A stretch of 64,000 nt of DNA from Avibacterium sp. 20-132 (lineage in GTDB: Bacteria > Pseudomonadota > Gammaproteobacteria > Enterobacterales > Pasteurellaceae), in contig NZ_CP091456.1 of NCBI RefSeq assembly GCF_023611925.1, forward strand, positions 2,150,001 through 2,214,000. The letters are read 5' to 3'. Both the position numbers and the translations under genes were made by a program. Shown here one piece after another: positions 57,705 through 64,000 of the stretch. Position 1 is the stretch's first letter. The number at the start of each line of letters is the position of its first letter. The notes below the pieces were generated by a model. It did not search any database. It worked only from the letters and a program-made list of their open reading frames with translations, and was not told where the DNA came from.

Positions 57705-57778
57705 TGTTAATCAAATCCAAAAAGGGTTAAATTTCGACCGCACTTTAACTGAATAAGGCTTAGGCGGTGTCCAATATA

Positions 57779-58669
57779 TTAATTTTTTCTTGTTACAATA
57801 AATTCGCTCAACGCCTTTAAGGGGGAGCTATCAAAAGATAATTCCGCTAAAGCATTAAGGGCTTGTTGATGCAGTTCTTGTGCTTTTTCTTTCGCCCCTT
57901 GTAAGCCTAGTAATTTCGGGTAAGTGCTTTTATCTGCGGCTAAATCAGCGCCTACGGTTTTGCCGATTACGTCGCTTTCTCCTTCAATATCTAAAATATC
58001 ATCTTGTACTTGGAAGGCTAGCCCAATGGCATCGGCATAGCGTTCGAGCTGTTGGCAAAGTTGTTGATCGGCAAAATATGGCGAACAAAGAAAGCCCATT
58101 TTTAACGCACAGCGCAATAATGCACCTGTTTTGTTGCGATGAATTCTTTCTAATTCAGCTAAGCTGACTTGCTGATGTTCTGCTTGTAAATCTAGGCTTT
58201 GCCCCAAACACATTCCTTGTACACCTGAGGCTTTTGCTAATTCTGCGATTAAAGCAACACGTTGTTCGGCTGACAAATTAGGCGTTTGGCTGAGTAATTC
58301 AAAGGCAAAGGCTTGTAAAGCATCACCTGCAAGAACAGCGGTAGCTTCATCAAAGGCGATATGACAAGTTGGGTGACCGCGGCGGAGCGTATCGTTATCC
58401 ATTGCAGGCAAATCATCGTGGACTAAGGAATAAGCGTGAATTGCTTCAATGCTTGCTGCGGCATAATCTAAATGCACGAGTTCTGCACCTAACATTTTGC
58501 CTGTGGCATACACCAAGAATGGACGCACACGCTTTCCACCTAGCAAAAGGGCATATTTCATTGCGCGAGCAAGGGGGGATGGATGCGTATCAATTTGCTC
58601 AAATTGTTGTTCGAGAAATTGATTGATCCGTTGTTGAACTTGTTGTAAATCCTGTGCAAATTGATCCAT
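57779..58669 (-). CDS. ispA: Farnesyl diphosphate synthase
   Basis: IspA builds farnesyl diphosphate from IPP and DMAPP by head-to-tail condensation, for ubiquinone/menaquinone side chains and undecaprenyl phosphate. The 296-residue protein has the first aspartate-rich motif DDLPAMD (residues 85-91) and the second, DDILD near residue 222. It is located between xseB and dxs, the standard order. Confidence 0.97.
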   Translation of the reverse strand: MDQFAQDLQQVQQRINQFLEQQFEQIDTHPSPLARAMKYALLLGGKRVRPFLVYATGKMLGAELVHLDYAAASIEAIHAYSLVHDDLPAMDNDTLRRGHPTCHIAFDEATAVLAGDALQAFAFELLSQTPNLSAEQRVALIAELAKASGVQGMCLGQSLDLQAEHQQVSLAELERIHRNKTGALLRCALKMGFLCSPYFADQQLCQQLERYADAIGLAFQVQDDILDIEGESDVIGKTVGADLAADKSTYPKLLGLQGAKEKAQELHQQALNALAELSFDSSPLKALSEFIVTRKN

Positions 58670-58694
58670 AGCAGTGGCTTATTTGTTGAGTTGC

Positions 58695-58943
58695 TTATTC
58701 GTTATGTTGATAGTCGCTCAATTCTGCTTTATCGCTTTTTGAAAGCAAAATTTGAATGCGTTGTTCCGCTTGTTGTAAGCGCGCTTGACCTAATTGTGCC
58801 AGCTTAATGCCGTTTTCAAAATCCTGCAAAGCCTGTTCTAAGGGCAATTCACCACTTTCTAAACGCGCAACGATGCTCTCTAATTGAGTTAAGGTGGCTT
58901 CAAAATCTAAGCTATGTTCATCTTTTGTTGGTTTGCGTGCCAT
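58695..58943 (-). CDS. xseB: Exodeoxyribonuclease VII small subunit
   Basis: XseB is the small subunit of exonuclease VII, which degrades single-stranded DNA. The 82-residue protein has the family motif [26 protein letters not shown] (about residues 13-38) and is mostly helical. It lies 25 nt upstream of ispA, and is the first gene in the xseB-ispA-dxs operon; thiI is divergent upstream. Confidence 0.96.
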   Translation of the reverse strand: MARKPTKDEHSLDFEATLTQLESIVARLESGELPLEQALQDFENGIKLAQLGQARLQQAEQRIQILLSKSDKAELSDYQHNE

Positions 58944-59160
58944 TTGTTTTTCCTAAATCCAACCTGAATAAATGCCACATTGTACTGTATTTTTATGGAC
59001 TTGTTAAAGCATATAGCGAGATTGTTGCACAAAAAATCACAGAAAAAGCACCGCACTTTTGTTTATCTTGCATTGCGGAGAAAACAGCGAGAAAAATTGG
59101 GGATTTGCAAAAGATGTTGTACAATATCGCCCAATTTTTGCTTGAAATAGAAGTATTCTA

Positions 59161-60609
59161 ATGAAATTTATTATTAAACTTTTCCCTGAAATTATGATTA
59201 AAAGTGAAAGCGTGCGTAAACGCTTTATTAAAATTCTTACAGGGAATATTCGCAATATTTTGAATAAATATGATGATACTGTCGCCGTGGTGAAACACTG
59301 GGATTATATCGAAGTGCGGTCAAAAAATGCAGAAAATCGCGCATTATTAATTGAATTATTAGGGCGAATTCCGGGCATTCACCATTTTCTTGAAGTGGAA
59401 GAAAAACCATTTAACAACGTGCAAGATATTTTCCAACAAACTTTGCAAGATGTTGCACATCTACTTGAAAATAAAACCTTTTGTGTACGTGTAAAACGTA
59501 AAGGAAAGCACGATTTTTCTTCCCTTGATGTGGAGCGTTATGTTGGTGGTGGATTAAATCAACACATTGCCAGTGCAAAAGTGAAACTCAGCAACCCTGA
59601 TGTGACTGTTCGCATTGATATTGAAGACGACAAAATGATGTTGGTGAAAGCACGCCATACGGGGCTAGGTGGTTATCCTATTGGTACACAAGAAGATGTG
59701 CTTTCACTTATCTCTGGCGGTTTTGACTCAGGGGTATCGAGCTATATGCTGATTCGCCGCGGCTCACGCGTTCATTATTGCTTCTTTAATCTTGGCGGCG
59801 CGGCACACGAAATTGGTGTGAAACAAATGGCCTATCACATTTGGCATCGCTTTAGTGGCTCGCACAAAGTGCGTTTTGTTGCAATCAATTTTGAACCTGT
59901 GGTAGCAGAAATTTTAGAAAAGATTGATAACGGGCAAATGGGTGTGGTGTTAAAACGAATGATGGTGCGTGCCGCAAGTAAAGTGGCAGAGCGTTTCGGG
60001 ATTCAAGCGATTGTTACTGGGGAGGCGCTTGGCCAAGTTTCCAGCCAAACACTGACCAATTTACGCTTGATTGATGAAGCCGCAGAGGCTTTAGTATTAC
60101 GTCCACTTATCACCCACGATAAGGAACAAATTATTGCAATGGCAAAAGAAATCGGCACAGAAGATATTGCTAAATCAATGCCTGAATTTTGTGGCGTAAT
60201 TTCAAAAAATCCAACGGTTAAAGCGGTGCGTGAAAAAATTCTTAGCGAAGAAAATCATTTTGATTTCAGCGTGTTAGAAAGTGCGGTGCAAAATGCACAA
60301 TATTTAGATATTCGTCAAATTGCAGAACAAACGGAAAAAGACGTGGTTGAAGTGGATACGATTTCTGTATTAGGCGAAGACGATATTGTCATTGATATCC
60401 GTAGCCCTGAAGAAACAGATGAAAACCCATTAGAACTCGAAGGGCAAGAAGTGCGTTTAATCCCATTCTATAAACTTTCTTCCCTATTTCCAGAACTTGA
60501 CCAACATAAAAATTACGTCCTTTACTGCGAACGCGGCGTAATGAGTAAACTCCAAGCGCTTTATTTGAAAGAAAATGGGTTTGGGAATGTGAGAGTGTTT
60601 AGGAAATAA
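59161..60609 (+). CDS. thiI: tRNA 4-thiouridine synthase / thiazole sulphur carrier ThiI
   Basis: ThiI makes 4-thiouridine at position 8 of tRNA and supplies sulphur for the thiazole of thiamine. The 482-residue product has an N-terminal THUMP region, the PP-loop SGGFDSG (residues 185-191), a cysteine at 344 (PEFCGVI) and the C-terminal rhodanese domain with active Cys456 in YCERGV. These are the same positions as in E. coli. It is divergent from xseB-ispA-dxs, the usual gene order. Confidence 0.97.
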   Translation: MKFIIKLFPEIMIKSESVRKRFIKILTGNIRNILNKYDDTVAVVKHWDYIEVRSKNAENRALLIELLGRIPGIHHFLEVEEKPFNNVQDIFQQTLQDVAHLLENKTFCVRVKRKGKHDFSSLDVERYVGGGLNQHIASAKVKLSNPDVTVRIDIEDDKMMLVKARHTGLGGYPIGTQEDVLSLISGGFDSGVSSYMLIRRGSRVHYCFFNLGGAAHEIGVKQMAYHIWHRFSGSHKVRFVAINFEPVVAEILEKIDNGQMGVVLKRMMVRAASKVAERFGIQAIVTGEALGQVSSQTLTNLRLIDEAAEALVLRPLITHDKEQIIAMAKEIGTEDIAKSMPEFCGVISKNPTVKAVREKILSEENHFDFSVLESAVQNAQYLDIRQIAEQTEKDVVEVDTISVLGEDDIVIDIRSPEETDENPLELEGQEVRLIPFYKLSSLFPELDQHKNYVLYCERGVMSKLQALYLKENGFGNVRVFRK

Positions 60610-60615
60610 GTAATA

Positions 60616-60646
60616 TCACCGCATTTTCTAAGTGCGGTGATTTTTT
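60616..60646 (+). terminator. Terminator after thiI
   Basis: TCACCGCA at 60616-60623 pairs with TGCGGTGA at 60633-60640, then TTTTTT. The 3' arm is part of an uptake signal (AAGTGCGGT). Confidence 0.9.
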
Positions 60647-60662
60647 GTTACTTTTTCATATG

Positions 60663-61217
60663 CTATAAATAGCTGACGAATTGTTCCAAATTGATCTGTT
60701 TGGATTCTCGGTTGATTTTTTCTTCAGCAGTGCCAAGCATAATGAATGCAACAATTTTGTCTGAATTTTCACAATGAAAGGCTTGGCGCAAGTCTGAACC
60801 ATCAACCCAAGGGCCGGTTACCCAAATATTGTCAAAGCCTTGTGCATTAGCCGCTAGTTGCATTGCATAAGTTGCACAGCCAGCGGTCAGCATTTGTTCC
60901 CAAGCGGGTACTTTAGCAATATCTTTTTGAATTTTAGCGATCACTGCAATGATCATTGGCGCACGATTTGGTAAATTTTCTGCTTTTTTCAACCGCTCTT
61001 CACCTAAATTAAATTCTTGTACCGCATTTTTTAGTAAATCGCCTAATTGAGTTAATCCTTCTTTTTCGATCACCACGAAGCGATAAGGCTGTAACTTTCC
61101 GTGATCGGGGACGTGTAATGCCGCTTGGAAAATCTGTTCAAGTTGTGCTTTGCTTGGTGCCGGTGCAAAGAGTTTTTTATTAGAACGGCGTGAAGTGAGT
61201 AGGGTTAAAGCATCCAT
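60663..61217 (-). CDS. Nitroreductase family protein, YdjA-like
   Basis: A 184-residue FMN-dependent nitroreductase of the YdjA group. It begins with the family's SRRSNKKLFAPAPSK, and has HVPDHGKLQPYRFVVI (residues about 34-49) and the AANAQGFDNIWVTGP block near 124. E. coli YdjA is a small flavoprotein with NADPH oxidase/nitroreductase activity in vitro; the natural substrate is unknown. It is transcribed alone. Confidence 0.9.
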   Translation of the reverse strand: MDALTLLTSRRSNKKLFAPAPSKAQLEQIFQAALHVPDHGKLQPYRFVVIEKEGLTQLGDLLKNAVQEFNLGEERLKKAENLPNRAPMIIAVIAKIQKDIAKVPAWEQMLTAGCATYAMQLAANAQGFDNIWVTGPWVDGSDLRQAFHCENSDKIVAFIMLGTAEEKINRESKQINLEQFVSYL

Positions 61218-61301
61218 AATCAGTCCTTTTATAATTATTCTTGTTATGCAATATGCGATGGATTATCGCATAAATTTTTGTATTATATTTGTGTGGTAAA
61301 A

Positions 61302-61322
61302 AGCCCCTTAGTATTAGGGGCT
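61302..61322 (-). terminator. Terminator after the small membrane-protein pair
   Basis: AGCCCCT at 61302-61308 pairs with AGGGGCT at 61316-61322; on the minus strand it ends in TTTTTACC, 8 nt after the stop of the 35-residue gene. A second small stem on the plus strand (CTGAT-AGA-ATCAG, then a T-run) overlaps. Confidence 0.75.
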
Positions 61323-61329
61323 GATAGAA

Positions 61330-61437
61330 TCAGTTTTTTTTATCTTCTTTTTCTGCTTGTTTTATGGTGTGATTAATGCCAGCACCAAAAGCTAAAACTA
61401 TGCCTAATAGAACAAGTAGTCCAATCGTTAGTTCCAT
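61330..61437 (-). CDS. 35-residue predicted small membrane protein
   Basis: MELTIGLLVLLGIVLAFGAG (residues 1-20) is a single hydrophobic helix, followed by a charged tail rich in Lys, Glu and Asp. An ideal AAAGGAGG site lies 5 nt before the ATG, and the ATG directly follows the stop of the upstream 77-residue gene (TAAATG). A strong terminator follows. No family is recognised. The reading frame, ribosome site, overlap and terminator together make a real gene likely, though it is too short for ordinary gene finders. Confidence 0.7.
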   Translation of the reverse strand: MELTIGLLVLLGIVLAFGAGINHTIKQAEKEDKKN

Positions 61438-61671
61438 TTAATCCTCCTTTGATAGTTGATATTTGTGCTTTCGTAACTGTTTTCCTAGTACGAGTGTCGC
61501 ATAACTCACAAACATTAATGTGAAACTACTCGCAATCTTAAAGAGTACACCATTTTGACCGAATATTATCATAGGCACAGCAAGTATCGCAACTTTGGCA
61601 ATATCTTCCAACAGTTTTGCCCAAGCTTCTACCGTTTCTATTTCAATTGGGCGTTTAAATAAATTCAGCAT
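61438..61671 (-). CDS. 77-residue predicted inner-membrane protein
   Basis: A short protein starting MLNLFKRPIEIETVEAWAKL, with two likely membrane helices (about residues 24-40 and 46-63) and a positively charged C terminus (KQLRKHKYQ). The start at 61671 is chosen because AAGGAG lies 6 nt before it; an ATG two codons upstream abuts the ribosome site. It is coupled to the 35-residue protein gene. No function is recognised; holin-like and stress-related roles are only guesses. Confidence 0.7.
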   Translation of the reverse strand: MLNLFKRPIEIETVEAWAKLLEDIAKVAILAVPMIIFGQNGVLFKIASSFTLMFVSYATLVLGKQLRKHKYQLSKED

Positions 61672-61868
61672 TACCATCTCCTTGTATTGAAAACAACCAT
61701 AGCAAAATTATGTTAAGTACGGTGATTTTTTGGCAACGTTTACGATCCTGATCGAGAAAATAAACTAGCGCTGATAAAAATAGCGGTGCTATAAAGAATT
61801 AGTCGCATTTGCTGGTTAATCTGTTTATGATACGCTTTCTTAAATAACGTTAAATAATAAGGAAATTT

Positions 61869-63734
61869 ATGAAGTCGCTGATGAAATTAGGCTCAATGCT
61901 ATGGCGAGGATTAAATTTTATTCGTAATGTTGTGATGAATTTAGTCTTCCTTGTTTTTGTACTCTTTGTTTTTGCAATGGTAGGTTTGCTGACAAATGCA
62001 AATAAAGAAACACAAGCCCCACTTGGTGCAGATGAAGGGGCATTATTACTTAATTTAGAGGGGTATTTAGCGGATAACCGAGAAGAAATTCACTCTTTGC
62101 AAGATTTGCTGAAAGAAGTGGATTCCCAATATGTACCACGTCAAATTTCAACATTTGATTTGGTATATAGCATTCGATCTGCGATCAATGATCCACGCAT
62201 TAAAGGCTTGGTGTTAGATCTAAACCGCTTTGAAGGAGCAGATTTACCCGCGATCAAATATGTGGGCAATGCGATTAATGAATTTAAACAAAGTGGTAAG
62301 CCTGTGATTGCTTATGCAGATAGTTATTCACAAAAACAATATGTGCTAGCAAGTTATGCGGATGAAATCTATCTCAACCCAATTGGTGCGGTGGAAATTC
62401 AAGGCTTGGCAGTGGACAATCTGTATTACAAAGATTTGCTTGATAAGTTAAAAATTACGCCACATATTTTTCGTGTCGGGACTTATAAATCTGCCGTTGA
62501 ACCGTTTTTGCGTAACGATATGTCGCCAGAAGCAAAAGCCAATATGCAGCGTTGGTTAAGTGCGATGTGGACAGATTATAAAACGCTGATTGCGGACAAT
62601 CGTCAAATTCCTGTCGCTGACATATTACCTGAAGCAGAGCAATATTTTGCCCATTTAAAAGCGTTAAATGGTGATCTCACCGCGTATGCTCAACAGCAAA
62701 AATTCGTTACGCAACTCGCTGATCGTTTTACGTTAGCGAAAAAACTCACCGCACTTTTTGGTAAAAATGTAGAGGGTGAAGCAAAGCTACTGCCATTTGA
62801 TCGCTATTTGACTGCGTTACCTGATCGCATAGACGGTGAAGGGGAAAATCGTATTGCAGTAGTTAATGTTGAAGGGGCTATTATTGATGGTGAAACTGAT
62901 GAAAATGGCGTTGGTGGTGATACTATCGCGACGTTGTTGCGTCAGGCTTATGAAGATAAAAAAATTAAAGCGGTGATTTTACGCATTAATAGCCCCGGTG
63001 GAAGCGCCTTTGCTTCGGAAATTATTCGTCAGGAAATTGTCCATTTACAACAAGCAGGGAAGCCAGTGGTGGTATCAATGGGGGCTATGGCTGCTTCAGG
63101 CGGTTATTGGATTGCGAGTACTGCTGATTATATTTTCGCTGATGCGGATACCATTACGGGATCAATCGGTATTTTTTCAATTGTTCCTACTTTCGAGAAA
63201 GCGGTAGCAGAAATTGGCGTGAATGCCGATGGCGTAGCAACCTCGCCTTTAAGCCAGCAGTCTTCTTTTCGTGGTATTTCAAAAGTAAAAGGTGATATTT
63301 ATCAACTTGAAATTGAACACGGCTACGATAAATTCCTTTCTCTTGTGAGCCAAGGTCGCCAGTTGGCTAAACCTGAGGTGGATAAAATTGCACAAGGTCA
63401 AGTGTGGTTAGGCGCGGAGGCATTGCAAAATAAATTAGTGGACGAACTGGGCGATTTTGATCGTGCGGTAGCGAAGGCAACAGAATTAGCTCAGGCAAAA
63501 CAAGGCGAGCAACCTGCCAAAGAATTTAGTGTAGAATGGTTAATCGAACGTAATGATTCTCTATTCGATACATTGATGAAAGGCTTTGGCAAAGGCGTAC
63601 AACAACAATTATTCAGCTCCCTTGGCTTAGCAAAACCATTCGGTGAAGTAAAACAACAACTTAACCAATTGAGTCAATTTAACGATCCAAAAGGGCAGTA
63701 TTTATACTGTATTAATTGCGGAACGTTGCGTTAA
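61869..63734 (+). CDS. sppA: Signal peptide peptidase SppA, 67 kDa type
   Basis: SppA is a membrane-bound serine protease that digests cleaved signal peptides. The 621-residue product has an N-terminal membrane helix (about residues 20-42), and two repeated halves. The catalytic lysine is Lys207 in GTYKSAVEPF, and the nucleophile Ser410 in AMAASGGYWIAS; INSPGGSAFASE precedes it. The length matches E. coli SppA (618 residues). An uptake signal lies inside at about 62747, and a hairpin ends the gene. Confidence 0.97.
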   Translation: MKSLMKLGSMLWRGLNFIRNVVMNLVFLVFVLFVFAMVGLLTNANKETQAPLGADEGALLLNLEGYLADNREEIHSLQDLLKEVDSQYVPRQISTFDLVYSIRSAINDPRIKGLVLDLNRFEGADLPAIKYVGNAINEFKQSGKPVIAYADSYSQKQYVLASYADEIYLNPIGAVEIQGLAVDNLYYKDLLDKLKITPHIFRVGTYKSAVEPFLRNDMSPEAKANMQRWLSAMWTDYKTLIADNRQIPVADILPEAEQYFAHLKALNGDLTAYAQQQKFVTQLADRFTLAKKLTALFGKNVEGEAKLLPFDRYLTALPDRIDGEGENRIAVVNVEGAIIDGETDENGVGGDTIATLLRQAYEDKKIKAVILRINSPGGSAFASEIIRQEIVHLQQAGKPVVVSMGAMAASGGYWIASTADYIFADADTITGSIGIFSIVPTFEKAVAEIGVNADGVATSPLSQQSSFRGISKVKGDIYQLEIEHGYDKFLSLVSQGRQLAKPEVDKIAQGQVWLGAEALQNKLVDELGDFDRAVAKATELAQAKQGEQPAKEFSVEWLIERNDSLFDTLMKGFGKGVQQQLFSSLGLAKPFGEVKQQLNQLSQFNDPKGQYLYCINCGTLR

Positions 63735-63741
63735 AAATGTG

Positions 63742-63776
63742 TTTCCCCTTTTATATAAATAGAAGGGGAAAATTTT
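63742..63776 (+). terminator. Terminator after sppA
   Basis: TTTCCCCTT at 63742-63750 pairs with AAGGGGAAA at 63763-63771, then ATTTTTAAA. Confidence 0.8.
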
Positions 63777-63823
63777 TAAAAATAATACCGCACTTTTTAT
63801 TTCGTTATTGCCGAGAGATCTTT

Positions 63824-64000
63824 CTATTTTGCAATATCTTCTTGGCATAAACCAAGTCGGCTTAAAAAATCAATAAACGCTTTTACTTTAGCCGCAAGAT
63901 GACGGCGGTGAGGATAGACAATGTTTAAATCAATCTGATGCTGTGGGTAATCTGCAAGGACTTCGACTAATTCTCCCGAAGTTAATTCATTTTCAATTAG
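63824..64000 (-). CDS. LysR-family regulator, C-terminal part (runs off the window)
   Basis: The last 58 codons of a minus-strand gene: SGELVEVLADYPQHQIDL, then VYPHRRHLAAKVKAFIDFL, and stop TAG at 63824-63826. This is the typical C terminus of the effector domain of LysR-type regulators. The N-terminal helix-turn-helix and start lie beyond 64000, so target and effector cannot be judged. Confidence 0.8.
   Translation of the reverse strand, partial: LIENELTSGELVEVLADYPQHQIDLNIVYPHRRHLAAKVKAFIDFLSRLGLCQEDIAK

Overview
The window is an AT-rich chromosomal segment from a member of the Pasteurellaceae. The clearest sign is the DNA uptake signal AAGTGCGGT or its complement ACCGCACTT, which I count by eye about fifty times on both strands. 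This is the Haemophilus/Pasteurella/Avibacterium (Hin-type) core, not the Actinobacillus-type core. The proteins, a siderophore-receptor locus and the housekeeping gene content fit this family. I cannot fix the genus or species from sequence alone. No rRNA, tRNA, CRISPR array, prophage or intact insertion sequence was seen.

Layout. 1-3.1 kb: thiL-pgpA-LysE/RhtB exporter-dapB. 3.1-5.7 kb: the ferredoxin yfaE, an XRE-type regulator, a 177-bp MITE-like element, nrdB and zapG. 5.8-10.6 kb: ycaO, a methyltransferase, gloB and hemA. 10.6-13.4 kb: a divergent iron locus (PepSY membrane protein / TonB-dependent receptor) around Fur-like boxes. 13.5-19.4 kb: purU, hns, a lysine riboswitch with an NhaC-type transporter, and ilvIH. 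19.4-23.5 kb: a lactate-dehydrogenase-family enzyme, a LysR regulator, a DUF896 protein, a pirin, and a PemIK/MazEF-type toxin-antitoxin pair bracketed by two identical 49-nt hairpins. 23.5-33.4 kb: a MOSC protein, dacB, greA, yhbY, rlmE-ftsH, prmC-sirB1-kdsA and dapD. 33.5-38.2 kb: nrdA with twin NrdR boxes, nhaA, and a cytochrome c/TlpA pair. 38.3-45.1 kb: yoaA-tsaB, fadD, rnd, a lipoprotein, an intergenic pair of interleaved inverted repeats, and the 4.5S RNA gene. 45.2-50.6 kb: cydDC, trxB and ybbN. 50.7-53.6 kb: gntP/gntK with GntR- and CRP-type operators, and a HigB2/HigA2-type toxin-antitoxin pair. 53.7-64 kb: uup, dxs-ispA-xseB, thiI, a nitroreductase, two tiny membrane proteins, sppA and the 3' end of a LysR gene.

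How the genes work together. Most of the window is core metabolism: lysine (dapB, dapD, riboswitch-controlled transporter), branched-chain amino acids (ilvIH), thiamine and tRNA thiolation (thiL, thiI, dxs), isoprenoids (dxs, ispA), haem and cytochrome bd assembly (hemA, cydDC), and class I ribonucleotide reductase (nrdA, nrdB, yfaE). The reductase genes are not in one operon: nrdA and nrdB lie 28 kb apart and only nrdA carries a convincing NrdR operator pair. Accessory material is limited to two toxin-antitoxin modules, the iron-uptake locus, the hydroxyacid dehydrogenase and the MITE-like element. Nothing here is clearly a new multigene system. The most unexplained signals are the interleaved inverted repeats upstream of the 4.5S RNA gene, the MITE-like element, and the toxin-antitoxin pair flanked by identical hairpins.
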